Below are positions 8,157 through 17,361 of a stretch of DNA of 39,702 bases, piece by piece. Origin of the DNA: an uncultured Gammaproteobacteria bacterium. Lineage in GTDB: Bacteria > Pseudomonadota > Gammaproteobacteria > PS1 > Pseudothioglobaceae. The position numbers and the translations under genes were made by a program. Positions within the stretch are counted from its first letter, which is position 1. Every line of letters begins with the position of its first letter. The notes below the pieces were generated by a model, which was not told the origin of the DNA, made no database searches, and worked only from the letters and a program-made list of their open reading frames with translations. The stretch is taken from assembly GCA_902513495.1 (NCBI GenBank), contig CABXNH010000008.1, positions 1 through 39,702 on the forward strand, in the 5' to 3' direction.

Positions 8157-9935
8157 ATGTCTGAACATGCCTCAAGCATTACATTTAACAATTTTGGCCT
8201 TTCTAAAGAAATAATTAAAGTACTTGATGATGTGGGATATGAAACACCTTCTGCAATTCAAGAACAATGCATCCCTCACCTTCTTGATGGTCATGATGTC
8301 ATTGGTCAAGCTCAAACTGGAACAGGCAAGACGGCAGCATTTTCTCTACCTCTAATAGACAGAATAGATATAAGCAATAATCAGGTTCAGCTCCTAGTAT
8401 TAGCGCCAACAAGAGAGCTTGCTATTCAAGTTTCTGAGGCAATTCAAACCTACTCAAGACATCTAAGAGGCTTTCATGTTCTTCCTATATATGGTGGACA
8501 GTCTTATGATGTTCAGCTCAGACCGCTCAAAAGAGGTGTCCATGCCGTTGTAGGAACGCCAGGAAGAGTTATGGATCACTTAAAAAGAGGTACTCTTAAG
8601 TTAAATTCACTCAAAGCTCTTGTCTTAGATGAGGCAGATGAAATGCTAAGAATGGGCTTTATTGATGATGTTAAATGGGTGATGGAAAAACTCCCCAAAG
8701 AACGCCAAATTGCTCTTTTTTCAGCAACAATGCCAGATGTTATTAGACGAGTTGCTGAAAAATTTCTTAATAATCCTAAAATTGTAAAAGTAAAAACAAA
8801 AACTGCTACAGCAAAAACAATTAGCCAAAGATACTGGCTTGTTGGTGGAGTTCATAAACTAGATGCACTAACGAGAATTCTAGAGGTTGAGTCATTTGAC
8901 GCCCTTCTTATATTTGTTAGAACGAAAACTGCAACGGTAGATTTAGCAGAAAAACTATCAGCTCGAGGATTTACTGCTGAAGCAATCAACGGTGATATAG
9001 CCCAAAACCAAAGAGAGAGAATTATTCAGCAACTCAAAAATGGAAAAATTGATATATTGATTGCAACTGACGTTGCTGCCAGAGGTCTTGATGTTGAGCG
9101 AATTTCTCACGTTGTAAATTATGACATACCACAAGACCCTGAGTCCTATGTTCATAGGATTGGAAGAACTGGAAGAGCTGGCAGAGAGGGTAAAGCGATT
9201 CTTTTTGTGGCACCTCGTGAGAGAAGGATGCTTAAGACAATTGAAAGAATTACACGTCAGCCGATTGAGCCAATGATGCTCCCTTCAGCAAAAATTATTA
9301 ATGAGCAAAGAATCATTAACTTTAAACAAAGAATTACCAATACCCTAGAAAACCAAGATTTAACAATTTTTGAAGAACTGGTACTTAGCTACCAAAAAGA
9401 ACATGAAGTTGACGCATTTAAGATTGCTTCTTCATTGGCGCTAATGGCTCAAGGAACCGAACCGCTTCTTCTCAATGAAAAAGAAATTAATCAACCCAAG
9501 TTTGACTCAGATAATAAAAATAAAATTTCAATTTCAATTACAGCTGACCCACTAAAAGATAATCCCTCAATTCAGATGCGAAGATACAGAATTGCAGTTG
9601 GACGAAAAGATAACATTAAACCTGGAAATATTCTTGGTGCAATAGCAAATGAAGCAGAGATTAGTAGCGCCTTTATTGGAGCAATTCAAATATTTCAGGA
9701 TTTCACAACGGTTGACTTACCAGATGAGATGCCAAAAGAGACTCTTGCTATTCTTAAGAATACAAGAGTTTTTGATAAGAAACTGAACATAGAGGAACTT
9801 TCGGAAAAAAATAATACTACCGCTCCTCGTGAATCAAAGAGTCACTTTAAAAGAGAACACACAAAAAGAAAAGGGAATAGAAAGCCACGCTCAAATAGAG
9901 ATAAAAAATTTTCAAGAAGTAGATCCAGAAAATAG
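8157..9935 (+). CDS. deaD: DEAD-box ATP-dependent RNA helicase DeaD/CsdA
   Basis: An RNA helicase that unwinds structured RNA in ribosome assembly, mRNA decay and cold adaptation. The 592 residues contain the Q motif (FNNFGLSKEI), Walker A AQTGTGKT (52-59), PTRELA, GTPGR, the DEAD box (158-161), SAT (189-191) and the second RecA domain with HRIGRTGRAGR. A DbpA/CsdA-type RNA-binding domain follows at roughly 470-550 (RRYRIAVGRKDNIKPGNILGAIANE). The last 30 residues are strongly basic (KRKGNRKPRSNRDKKF), typical of CsdA rather than RhlB or SrmB. A cold-shock protein gene lies directly downstream, consistent with joint cold response. It has its own promoter. Confidence 0.93.
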   Translation: MSEHASSITFNNFGLSKEIIKVLDDVGYETPSAIQEQCIPHLLDGHDVIGQAQTGTGKTAAFSLPLIDRIDISNNQVQLLVLAPTRELAIQVSEAIQTYSRHLRGFHVLPIYGGQSYDVQLRPLKRGVHAVVGTPGRVMDHLKRGTLKLNSLKALVLDEADEMLRMGFIDDVKWVMEKLPKERQIALFSATMPDVIRRVAEKFLNNPKIVKVKTKTATAKTISQRYWLVGGVHKLDALTRILEVESFDALLIFVRTKTATVDLAEKLSARGFTAEAINGDIAQNQRERIIQQLKNGKIDILIATDVAARGLDVERISHVVNYDIPQDPESYVHRIGRTGRAGREGKAILFVAPRERRMLKTIERITRQPIEPMMLPSAKIINEQRIINFKQRITNTLENQDLTIFEELVLSYQKEHEVDAFKIASSLALMAQGTEPLLLNEKEINQPKFDSDNKNKISISITADPLKDNPSIQMRRYRIAVGRKDNIKPGNILGAIANEAEISSAFIGAIQIFQDFTTVDLPDEMPKETLAILKNTRVFDKKLNIEELSEKNNTTAPRESKSHFKREHTKRKGNRKPRSNRDKKFSRSRSRK

Positions 9936-9963
9936 CCTCAAAATACTGCTGCAATCAAATTAA

Positions 9964-9992
9964 TATACATTTTTGAATTTTTAGGTTAAAAT
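9964..9992 (+). promoter_or_regulatory. Candidate promoter of the cold-shock gene
   Basis: TATACA (9964-9969) and TAAAAT (9987-9992) are spaced by 17 bp, four and five matches to consensus. Transcription from here would give a leader of about 115 bases before ATG 10116. A long leader is characteristic of cspA-type genes, where it folds in a temperature-dependent way. Confidence 0.4.
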
Positions 9993-10115
9993 TACAAGCG
10001 CTGGTTAATATTCAGCTGATTTTTATGTTGTGTTGTTGTTTCATTGTATGACGGTTTCACAGTAATTTGGGTTGGTTGCGTCTTTTCCATGTTTTATTTT
10101 TTTTTAGGAGACTGC

Positions 10116-10322
10116 ATGTCTACAACAACAGGACGCGTCAAATGGTTTGATGCAAAAAAAGGTTTTGGTTTTATTGAGCAAGAAAGTGGTGATGATGTAT
10201 TTGTTCACTTCAGAGCTATTCAAGGTGATGGTTACAAATCACTAGAGGAAGGTCAAGAAGTAGAATTCGAACTTGAAGATGGCGCTAAAGGCCCTCAAGC
10301 TGCTAACGTAGTAGCGAAATAA
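10116..10322 (+). CDS. CspA-family cold-shock protein
   Basis: A 68-residue single cold-shock domain that binds single-stranded RNA and DNA and acts as an RNA chaperone. RNP1 (KGFGFIEQ) and RNP2 (VFVHF) are both intact, starting from [16 protein letters not shown] place the start at ATG 10116 because it follows an ideal AGGAG site at 10106-10110 and gives the family's standard length. A longer frame from 10044 would add 24 residues with no family counterpart. The gene is monocistronic: promoter candidate upstream, strong hairpin downstream. Whether it is cold-induced or constitutive (CspE-like) is not visible, although the long leader favours regulation. Confidence 0.93.
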   Translation: MSTTTGRVKWFDAKKGFGFIEQESGDDVFVHFRAIQGDGYKSLEEGQEVEFELEDGAKGPQAANVVAK

Positions 10323-10340
10323 TTTAAGAATTATTTTATA

Positions 10341-10366
10341 AAAACCCAGCCTCGGCGCTGGGTTTT
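10341..10366 (+). terminator. Intrinsic terminator after the cold-shock gene
   Basis: AAAACCCAGC (10341-10350) pairs perfectly with GCTGGGTTTT (10357-10366) around a six-base loop, and the T run continues to 10367. It lies 18 bases after the stop codon. The following 10368-10559 interval holds no recognisable gene; it ends in the sbcB promoter. Confidence 0.92.
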
Positions 10367-10510
10367 TAAATTAACGCTTTGTTTTAAACTGTTTTTTGGA
10401 TAATTAAATCCAAAATTAGCTCAGCTTTAATTTAAATCTCTTATTGGTTTTGAGTATAGATTTGTTTGTCTTATTTCTTAAGGCTTACTATTCTATTAAT
10501 CAATCCACGT

Positions 10511-10539
10511 CTGTTAAAGAGCCCTTGTTACTTTATAAT
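10511..10539 (+). promoter_or_regulatory. Candidate promoter for sbcB
   Basis: A perfect TATAAT (10534-10539) sits 20 bases before the sbcB ATG. At 17 bp upstream CTGTTA (10511-10516) matches only three of six -35 bases, so the -10 carries most of the evidence. Confidence 0.4.
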
Positions 10540-10559
10540 TACAGCAAACACAGGAATCT

Positions 10560-11987
10560 ATGAAGACATTTTACTGGTACGACTATGAAACTTTTGGTCT
10601 TTCACCAAGAGTCCAAAGAATTGCTCAATTTGCTGGAATTAGAACAGATGAAAATCTAAATGTTATTGATGAGCATATGTTTTACTGTAAACCCACTCAT
10701 GACTCTCTGCCATCTCCTGAAGCATGTGCAGTAACAGGAATTACTCCTCAATTGTGTGAAAAAAAAGGTCTTATTGAGCATGAATTCATAAAGAAAATTC
10801 ATGCTGAATTCTCGAAGTCTGAAACCTGTATTGTTGGATACAACTCAATTGCATTTGATGATGAATATACAAGACATACTCTTTTTAGAAACTTCATAGA
10901 TCCATATTCTTGGCATTGGCAAAATGGTAATGCAAGATGGGACATACTTAATGTGGCAAGATTTTGCTATGCTCATAAAGAAAAAGGAAGCCTTAATTGG
11001 GTCATCAATGAAAAAAATAGACCTATCTTTAAACTTGACAATTTAGCGCCAGCTAATAACATTGAACATGCTAATGCTCATGATGCGATGGCTGATGTTA
11101 GGGCTACAATTGGTATTGCAAAGATTATAAAAGACACGCAGCCAAAGTTTTTTGATTATGCTTTAAGCCTAAATGATAAAAAAGAAGTGGGTAAATTAGT
11201 GAAACCTCTTCACCCCATGCTCTTAACATCTTCTTCTTTCGGCTATAAATCTTCATTTACAAGACTTGTTACTGCGATTTGTAACCATCCTAAATACAAT
11301 GATCGTGCGATTGTCTTTAATCTGAATCAAGATCCTGAAATCTTTTTAGAGTTAGAAGCCGAAGAATTAAAAGCATTAACATTTTCAAAAAAATCGGATT
11401 TACCTAATGGTATAGAAAAGCTTGATCTTAGTGAGCTAGTCTATAACAAAAGCCCAATGTTTGTATGCAGTCCAAATTCAGATAGCTTTAAAATCTCACC
11501 AATTTTGATTGATAAATTTCAATTAAATTTGGAAAAATGTCTGAAAAATTTGAGGTTTATTCAACAGAATAAACAACATATTGAAGACAAAGTACATGCA
11601 ATTTACAATATTGACTCTGACAGAGAGCAATGCAGAGATGTCGACCAGTCTTTATATGATGGCTTTATAAGTAACAATGATCGAGCAATTTGTAATGAGA
11701 TTCAAAATCTTTCACCGACTCAATTAGCTAATTATTTACCGGCATTTGAAGACAGAAAATTAGTAAAGTTATTTTTAAATTTTAAGGCACGAAACTATCC
11801 ACAACTACTGAATGAATTTGAACAAGAACAATGGTTTGAAATAGTTCAAGCCAGAATTCAGAGTGGTGAAAATGGATTTCTTTCAATTGATAGCTTTGAA
11901 AGAAGCCTAGAAAGCCTTAGGGAAAGCCATCCTGGAAGAGAAAACCTTTGGAAAGAGCTTGAAGATTATGCACAATCATTTATCTAA
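10560..11987 (+). CDS. sbcB: Exodeoxyribonuclease I
   Basis: A 3'-5' exonuclease on single-stranded DNA that works in mismatch repair and recombination. It is 475 residues long, the same as the E. coli enzyme. The DEDDh active site is complete: D8 and E10 in YDYETFG, an aspartate in the YNSIAFDDEYTR motif (residues 100-101), and H174 and D179 in HANAHDAMADVRATI. The SH3-like and helical C-terminal parts (RLVTAICNHP, ENLWKELEDYAQSF) are recognisable. It has its own promoter and lies upstream of nth, another DNA repair gene, which also has its own promoter. Confidence 0.95.
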   Translation: MKTFYWYDYETFGLSPRVQRIAQFAGIRTDENLNVIDEHMFYCKPTHDSLPSPEACAVTGITPQLCEKKGLIEHEFIKKIHAEFSKSETCIVGYNSIAFDDEYTRHTLFRNFIDPYSWHWQNGNARWDILNVARFCYAHKEKGSLNWVINEKNRPIFKLDNLAPANNIEHANAHDAMADVRATIGIAKIIKDTQPKFFDYALSLNDKKEVGKLVKPLHPMLLTSSSFGYKSSFTRLVTAICNHPKYNDRAIVFNLNQDPEIFLELEAEELKALTFSKKSDLPNGIEKLDLSELVYNKSPMFVCSPNSDSFKISPILIDKFQLNLEKCLKNLRFIQQNKQHIEDKVHAIYNIDSDREQCRDVDQSLYDGFISNNDRAICNEIQNLSPTQLANYLPAFEDRKLVKLFLNFKARNYPQLLNEFEQEQWFEIVQARIQSGENGFLSIDSFERSLESLRESHPGRENLWKELEDYAQSFI

Positions 11988-12003
11988 TAGTGAGAGCTAG
12001 TTA

Positions 12004-12032
12004 TTGATAAACATGTAAAAATTAAGTATAAT
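12004..12032 (+). promoter_or_regulatory. Promoter for nth
   Basis: TTGATA (12004-12009) and a perfect TATAAT (12027-12032) are separated by exactly 17 bp, the best sigma-70 match in the window. It lies 35 bases before the nth ATG, followed by an AAAAAGG ribosome site. Confidence 0.72.
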
Positions 12033-12066
12033 ATTTGGCCATAGTTTAATCAATAAAAAGGCTCAA

Positions 12067-12699
12067 ATGAACGCTGAAACAAGAAGTGAAATGTTTGGTA
12101 GGCTTTTAAAGCAAATACCAAATCCAACAACCGAACTTAACTACTCAACATCGTTTGAACTCCTAGTCGCTGTTACGTTATCGGCACAAGCTACTGATAA
12201 AAGTGTTAATCAAGTGACGGATATCTTGTTTCCTCTTGCAAATACCCCAGAAACTATATTTGAGCTTGGTGAAGACACTCTAAGAGAAACAATTAAATCG
12301 ATAGGTCTATTTAATTCAAAAGCAAAACATATCATTCAGACTTGTAGAATATTGATTGATAAATATAACTCTGAAGTTCCGGAAACTAGAAAGGAGCTTG
12401 AGGCTTTACCTGGTGTTGGAAGAAAAACTGCAAATGTAGTACTAAATACAGCATTTGGTCAACCAACTATTGCAGTAGATACGCACATATATAGAGTCGC
12501 TAACAGAACTGCTATCGCATCTGGGAAAACTGTTTTGGAAGTTGAAAAGAAACTCATTAAATTTATACCAGATGAATTCAAAGTTCCAGCTCACCATCTT
12601 ATGATTCTTCATGGTAGATATGTCTGTAAAGCAAGATCACCGCACTGCAAAGATTGCACGTTACTGGATTTGTGTGAATACGAAGAGAAAAATATTTAA
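12067..12699 (+). CDS. nth: Endonuclease III, DNA glycosylase/AP lyase
   Basis: It removes oxidised pyrimidines and cleaves the abasic site in base-excision repair. The 210-residue protein keeps E. coli numbering: the helix-hairpin-helix LPGVGRKTANVV places catalytic K120 and D138 (VDTH) exactly as in the model enzyme. The C-terminal [4Fe-4S] cluster ligands C187, C194, C197 and C203 have the canonical C-x6-C-x2-C-x5-C spacing. The gene is read from a strong promoter at 12004-12032. The DUF1841 gene begins 10 bases downstream and is probably cotranscribed. The rsx/rnf genes that precede nth in enterobacteria are absent. Confidence 0.97.
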   Translation: MNAETRSEMFGRLLKQIPNPTTELNYSTSFELLVAVTLSAQATDKSVNQVTDILFPLANTPETIFELGEDTLRETIKSIGLFNSKAKHIIQTCRILIDKYNSEVPETRKELEALPGVGRKTANVVLNTAFGQPTIAVDTHIYRVANRTAIASGKTVLEVEKKLIKFIPDEFKVPAHHLMILHGRYVCKARSPHCKDCTLLDLCEYEEKNI

Positions 12700-12709
12700 A
12701 CAATATTAA

Positions 12710-13120
12710 GTGTTTACTTCTGACAGATCTAAGCAGAGGCAGTATCTAAAACAAGCCTGGGAAAAATATACTAAACAGGAACAACTAGAACCGTTGGAAC
12801 TGCAATTAGCCAAGATAGTTGAAAAGCATCCAGAATATCAAAACTTGATCAATAACTTAAATTCCGAGTATTTTCCCGAACAAGGCAAAACCAATCCATT
12901 TCTTCATATAAATCTGCATTTAACTCTCCAAGACCAGCTGACAATGGACCAGCCAAAAGGAATTAGAGGAATTCATAATAAACTTTTAGTAAAGATCAAA
13001 GATGAGCATGAAGTAGAACATTTGATGATGAAGCATATAGCAGAAATGATTTTCAACGCTCAAAAAAATAAAGCAGCTTTTGATCTTGATGGGTACATTA
13101 ACGCTCTAAAGGAGCTTTAA
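12710..13120 (+). CDS. DUF1841-family protein of unknown function
   Basis: A 136-residue soluble, charged protein matching the DUF1841 pattern: an N-terminal MFTSDRSKQRQYLKQAWEKY helix, LEPLELQLAKIVEKHPEYQ, then NPFLHINLHLTLQDQLTMDQP and GIRGIHNKL. No catalytic motif, signal peptide or membrane segment is visible, and no function is known to me. It starts with GTG at 12710, where the conserved MFxSxxR start of the family begins. It lies 10 bases after nth and faces hisH convergently. The 44-base gap to hisH holds only a weak A+T-rich hairpin without a convincing U tract. Confidence 0.85.
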   Translation: MFTSDRSKQRQYLKQAWEKYTKQEQLEPLELQLAKIVEKHPEYQNLINNLNSEYFPEQGKTNPFLHINLHLTLQDQLTMDQPKGIRGIHNKLLVKIKDEHEVEHLMMKHIAEMIFNAQKNKAAFDLDGYINALKEL

Positions 13121-13164
13121 AGATTGATTAATACTATATATAGGTTTCTAAGAACTCTTATATA

Positions 13165-13779
13165 TTAAACCCACTCAACAAAATTTCTGAGCAATTGAAG
13201 ACCATCACTTTGTGATTTTTCAGGATGAAATTGAACCGCAAATACTTTTCCAATAGCTATTGCAGAAGCGAATGAATGTCCATATTCTGTTGTTCCCACC
13301 ACACAGGTAGTGTCAGTCGGATTAACGTAATAACTATGAACACTATAAAAACGGCTATTATTATCAATTTTGTACCAAAGTGGATGATTTTTAACTTGAT
13401 TAACGTTGTTCCAACCCATATGTGGTATTTTTAAATCACTATTACTAAATTTAACCACCTCTCCTGGTACTATTGAAAGTCCATTTGTGCCATTATTTTC
13501 TTCACTATACCCAAATAATAGCTGAAGCCCAAGACAAATTCCTAAGAATGGTTTCGATTCGGAAGATAATTTTATTTCATTTATCAGTGCGTTGGATTCA
13601 AGCGCTCTCATGCAAGATCCCATTGCTCCTTGCCCTGGGAATACAACTCTATCTGAATCTCTTATGACTTTTGGGTCGCTAGTCAAAATGCACTCATCAT
13701 TCGGAGCGACATATTCTAATGCTTTTTGAACGGAACGAACATTTCCCATTCCATAGTCAACAATTGCAATTGTCTGCAT
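13165..13779 (-). CDS. hisH: Imidazole glycerol phosphate synthase, glutaminase subunit HisH
   Basis: It supplies ammonia to HisF for the fifth step of histidine synthesis. The 204-residue class I amidotransferase has C82 in GICLGLQLLFG and H185/E187 in QFHPEKS, with the HisH-specific IVDYGMGNVRSV start and PHMGWNN motif. It ends the asd-hisB-hisH block, 21 bases downstream of hisB. Its partner hisF and the usually adjacent hisA are not downstream, so the histidine genes are dispersed in this genome or lie elsewhere in another operon. Confidence 0.96.
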   Translation of the reverse strand: MQTIAIVDYGMGNVRSVQKALEYVAPNDECILTSDPKVIRDSDRVVFPGQGAMGSCMRALESNALINEIKLSSESKPFLGICLGLQLLFGYSEENNGTNGLSIVPGEVVKFSNSDLKIPHMGWNNVNQVKNHPLWYKIDNNSRFYSVHSYYVNPTDTTCVVGTTEYGHSFASAIAIGKVFAVQFHPEKSQSDGLQLLRNFVEWV

Positions 13780-13800
13780 GTTGCCCTTCCTGTTAACCTT

Positions 13801-14382
13801 CTATAGTGAACCCTTAGTTGAGGGAATTATATTTGATTGCCTCTCATCTGGAGTTATTGCCATTCGAAGCGCTCTACCAAATGCCTTAAACACTGTTTCA
13901 GCCTGATGATGCGAATTAATTCCCTTTAGATTATCAATATGAAGAGTTACCAACGAGTGATTAACGAATCCCTGAAAAAACTCTCTTATAAGATCAAGAT
14001 CAAATGAGCCCACTCTATCTCTTGTAAACTTTACACTGAGATCCAATCCCGGTCTTCCTGATAAGTCAACAACGACTCTTGATAATGCCTCATCAAGTGG
14101 CACATAGGCGTGTCCATATCGAGTCAGTCCTTTTTTATCACCCACTGCCTCAAAAAAAGCCTGTCCGATGGTTATTCCGATATCTTCAACTGTGTGATGA
14201 TCATCAATTTCAGTATCCCCTTGACAGTCTACGGTTAGATCCATCAATCCGTGACGAGCAATTTGATCTAACATATGATCTAAAAATGGAACACCTGTTT
14301 CAATTTTAGAATTACCAACGCCATACAGCTCAAGACTTACTTTAATGTCAGTTTCGTTTGTTTTGCGCTCTTTTATAATCAT
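13801..14382 (-). CDS. hisB: Imidazoleglycerol-phosphate dehydratase
   Basis: It dehydrates imidazole glycerol phosphate to imidazole acetol phosphate. At 193 residues it is the monofunctional enzyme, without the histidinol-phosphatase domain fused in enterobacteria. The metal-binding histidine clusters are complete: [33 protein letters not shown] and a late [14 protein letters not shown]. It lies 14 bases after asd and 21 before hisH. The product goes to HisC, whose gene is in the same block at 16300. Confidence 0.97.
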   Translation of the reverse strand: MIIKERKTNETDIKVSLELYGVGNSKIETGVPFLDHMLDQIARHGLMDLTVDCQGDTEIDDHHTVEDIGITIGQAFFEAVGDKKGLTRYGHAYVPLDEALSRVVVDLSGRPGLDLSVKFTRDRVGSFDLDLIREFFQGFVNHSLVTLHIDNLKGINSHHQAETVFKAFGRALRMAITPDERQSNIIPSTKGSL

Positions 14383-14396
14383 AATTTAATTTTATC

Positions 14397-15422
14397 TTAT
14401 GAAATATAGTCTCTGATGAGTATTTCAGCTATTTGAATTGTGTTCAGAGCCGCACCTTTTCTAATGTTATCCGAAACAACCCACATATTTAACCCATTAT
14501 CCAAACTAATGTCTTCCCTTATCCTGCTAACATAGGTCGCATCATTGTTAGTCGCTTCAGAAAATGGAGTTGCGTAACCGCCATCCTCTCTTTGATCCAT
14601 CACTAACACTCCATCAGCTTTTTCAAGTAGATTCCTAGCGTCGTCTGCACTAATTTTCTCCTTAGTTTCTATATGAACAGCCTCAGAATGACCATATACT
14701 ACTGGAATTCTTACTGCTGTCGGATTCACCAGAATACTTTCATCCTCGAAGATTTTTTGTGTCTCCCAGACCATTTTCATTTCTTCTCTTGTGTATCCAT
14801 TCTCTTGAAAAGTATCTATGTGTGGTATTGCATTAAATGCTATTTGCTTAGGGTAGACCTCAACTTCAACATCATTACCATTGAGTAAGTTAGCAGTTTG
14901 AGATGTGAGTTCTGTAATTGCCTCTTTGCCACTGCCTGAAACTGCTTGATATGTGGCAACATTAATTCTGGTGATGCCAACTGCATCATATATTGGCTTA
15001 AGAGCAACCAACATCTGAATCGTTGAACAATTTGGATTAGCAATAATATTGCGATTTGTATAGTTAGCGATTGCATGAGGATTCACTTCTGGAACCACTA
15101 GGGGGATATCCTCATCACGTCTAAAATGTGAAGTATTATCAATGACAATACAGCCTTGTTTTGCTGCAATAGGGGCATATTTTTCAGAAATACTTCCTCC
15201 AGCTGAAAACAATCCAATTTGAACCTTTGAAAAATCAAAAGTATCAAGATCTTCAACAACCCATGACTTGCCTTGGCAAGAGACCTTGCTACCAGCTGAT
15301 CGTTTTGAAGCTAAAGGGTATAAATTTTCAATAGGAAAGTTTCTCTGATCAAGAATTGAGATTAGAGTTTCACCAACTGCACCAGTTGCTCCAACAATGG
15401 CTACGTTATATTTTTGACTCAT
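14397..15422 (-). CDS. asd: Aspartate-semialdehyde dehydrogenase
   Basis: It reduces aspartyl phosphate with NADPH, the branch point to lysine/diaminopimelate, threonine and methionine. The 341-residue protein has the Rossmann GATGAVGETL (11-20), catalytic C132 in NPNCSTIQ, the QAVSGSGKEAI loop and the RIPVVYGHSEAVHIE substrate region. It is the UsG/Asd2 type common outside enterobacteria. It starts a cluster with hisB and hisH. A TATAAT on the minus strand at 15457-15452 lies in the 144-base gap upstream and may be its -10; I found no good -35. Confidence 0.95.
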   Translation of the reverse strand: MSQKYNVAIVGATGAVGETLISILDQRNFPIENLYPLASKRSAGSKVSCQGKSWVVEDLDTFDFSKVQIGLFSAGGSISEKYAPIAAKQGCIVIDNTSHFRRDEDIPLVVPEVNPHAIANYTNRNIIANPNCSTIQMLVALKPIYDAVGITRINVATYQAVSGSGKEAITELTSQTANLLNGNDVEVEVYPKQIAFNAIPHIDTFQENGYTREEMKMVWETQKIFEDESILVNPTAVRIPVVYGHSEAVHIETKEKISADDARNLLEKADGVLVMDQREDGGYATPFSEATNNDATYVSRIREDISLDNGLNMWVVSDNIRKGAALNTIQIAEILIRDYIS

Positions 15423-15566
15423 AATTTTCTAAGAGGTAAAAAAGACTATAGATTATAAAGTACTAGACTTAATATTCATAAATATATGCAACACTTTTAG
15501 CTATTTATTACTTTAAATCAGGAAAATACTCTGATTTTCGATAAATCTTGGAAGTTTCCATTGTAA

Positions 15567-16307
15567 TTAAACAGAATTATCGACTTCAATAAATTGATGC
15601 TGCAATTTGAATTTAGAGCAAAGATGATTGCATAGTGACTGAACTCCAAATCGTTCGGTTGCATGATGTCCAGCTGAGATATAGGTAATACCATTTTCTT
15701 TTGCTGCTGCAGGCGTTCTTTCAGATACCTCTCCACTCAAGAATAAGTCAACTTTAAGTTTTATGGCTTCATCAATAAAACCCTGCGCTCCGCCAGTACA
15801 CCAAGCAATCTTGTTTATTGATTTTTTCATTTCGCCAAATAACTGAGGCGCCCTTCCTAATTCTCTCTCAATTAAACTCGAAAAACTCTTTAAATCAGTT
15901 TTTAATTCACCCTGCCAAAGATAACTATCTTCAACTGGTTTCATTTTTTTTATTCCAAGGATTCTACCTAATTCAATATTATTTCCTACTTCAGGATGAT
16001 CATCGAGTGGGAGGTGGTATCCAAAAAGATTGATATTGTTATTAATCAGCAAGGCAATCTTCTTTCGCTTCGCGCCAGTTATTAAATTAGATTCATTCTC
16101 CCAAAAAATACCATGATGAACAAAAATAGCATCCGCTTTTTCTTCAATTGCACGCTCAATAAGATCTAGATTTGCACTAACGCCGCTTACAATTTTATTA
16201 ATAGTCTCAGACCCTTCAATTTGAAGTCCATTAGGTCCATAATCCTTAAAATTTTTTACATTTAGGAAGTTATTACAATAATTATCTAGCTCCTCTCTAT
16301 TAACCAT
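15567..16307 (-). CDS. Nif3-like dinuclear metal-centre protein (YbgI family)
   Basis: A 246-residue member of the NIF3 family, toroidal hexamers with a two-metal site. The family is sometimes labelled GTP cyclohydrolase type 2, but its cellular role is unsettled. Metal-ligand motifs are FVHHGIFWE, YHLPLDDH and the late SAGHHATERFG. GPNGLQIEG near the start is also typical. I choose the ATG at 16307 rather than the in-frame ATG at 16325, because AGGAA precedes it and homologues start near this point. It overlaps the end of hisC by eight bases, so it is translated from the dsbA-thiD-hisC transcript. Confidence 0.9.
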   Translation of the reverse strand: MVNREELDNYCNNFLNVKNFKDYGPNGLQIEGSETINKIVSGVSANLDLIERAIEEKADAIFVHHGIFWENESNLITGAKRKKIALLINNNINLFGYHLPLDDHPEVGNNIELGRILGIKKMKPVEDSYLWQGELKTDLKSFSSLIERELGRAPQLFGEMKKSINKIAWCTGGAQGFIDEAIKLKVDLFLSGEVSERTPAAAKENGITYISAGHHATERFGVQSLCNHLCSKFKLQHQFIEVDNSV

Positions 16308-17361
16308 AGTAATTCCTAATTGCATCTATAAGACTGTTATTCTGACTTGGCTCACTAACACTGATACGAATGAAATTGGCCAAATCAGAGCTTTTAGAAA
16401 AGCATTTTACTAATATCCCATTCTTTTTAAGGGCACTATACAGAGATTGTGCATCATCAGAATGAACAAGAATAAAATTGGTTTGAGAGGTGTAGACTTT
16501 GAATTTGGGAAATAATGAAAGCTCATGAGTAAGGCGCCTTCTTTCTTCGATAATTATTTGCGCATTATCAAGAATTCGTTGCTTATCTTTAAGTAAAAAA
16601 TTAACACTAGCTTGAGTCAAGGCATTTATATTATAAGGAAGCCTCAACTTGTTCAATTGTGCTATTGTTTCTTGGTCACCAATTAAAAGGCCCAGCCTCA
16701 GTCCAGCAAAACCGATTTTTGAAATTGTCCTTAAAACTAGCAAGTTAGGAAAATTTGAAATTTCGGATAAAAAACTTTTGTCTGAATAAGCGTAGTATGC
16801 CTCATCGAGAACAACCATGCCGCTAGTTGACTTAATAATTTTAATAATAGCGTCATAATCAAAGGAATTGCCTGTCGGGTTATTAGGATAAGCAATAAAA
16901 ATTATCTTTGGCTTCTCTCTTTCGATGACCAAAAGTGCTTCGCTTAATTTAATGTCAAAATTAGAATCTAATGAAACCCCGAAGTAGTCTAAATGAACGT
17001 ACTTTGATACCATTTCATACATCACAAAACTTGGCTCAAAGCTCATTATTAAATCATTTTTACTACAAGCAAGTGCTAGAAGCTGAATTAGCTCATCCGA
17101 GCCATTTCCAAGAAGAATGCCAAACTCATCCGGAATATCCATTAAGGCTCTAAGAGTATCTTTAAGTTCACTCGGATCAGCCTCAGGATACCTATTGACC
17201 TCAGACTGTTCGATGCGTTTCAAGAATTCAACTTTCAAGTTTTCAGGCACCCCAAAAGGACTCTCCATTGCATCTAACTTGATCATATCCTTTGAGACAG
17301 GGACATGATAAGCATCGATATTTTTTATATCAGATCTTAGCCATTGTTCAATAAAGGTCAT
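16300..17361 (-). CDS. hisC: Histidinol-phosphate aminotransferase
   Basis: A PLP enzyme of fold type I that makes histidinol phosphate from imidazole acetol phosphate and glutamate. The 353 residues include GNGSDELIQLLALA, the YPNNPTGN loop, DEAYYAYS, and the PLP lysine K215 in RTISKIGFAGLRLGLLIG. The C-terminal IRISV segment carries the substrate-phosphate arginine. Its ATG overlaps the thiD stop as ATGA and its 3' end overlaps the nif3-like gene, so it lies in a tightly coupled operon. HisC-type enzymes can also act on aromatic amino acids; dual use is possible. Confidence 0.93.
   Translation of the reverse strand: MTFIEQWLRSDIKNIDAYHVPVSKDMIKLDAMESPFGVPENLKVEFLKRIEQSEVNRYPEADPSELKDTLRALMDIPDEFGILLGNGSDELIQLLALACSKNDLIMSFEPSFVMYEMVSKYVHLDYFGVSLDSNFDIKLSEALLVIEREKPKIIFIAYPNNPTGNSFDYDAIIKIIKSTSGMVVLDEAYYAYSDKSFLSEISNFPNLLVLRTISKIGFAGLRLGLLIGDQETIAQLNKLRLPYNINALTQASVNFLLKDKQRILDNAQIIIEERRRLTHELSLFPKFKVYTSQTNFILVHSDDAQSLYSALKKNGILVKCFSKSSDLANFIRISVSEPSQNNSLIDAIRNYYG

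Noticed and set aside
10044-10115. A 24-residue N-terminal extension of the cold-shock protein.
   Set aside because: The AGGAG site at 10106-10110 and the conserved family start fix the ATG at 10116.
13121-13164. A terminator hairpin between the DUF1841 gene and hisH.
   Set aside because: The A+T-rich stem has a 3x3 internal mismatch and no U tract, too weak to call.
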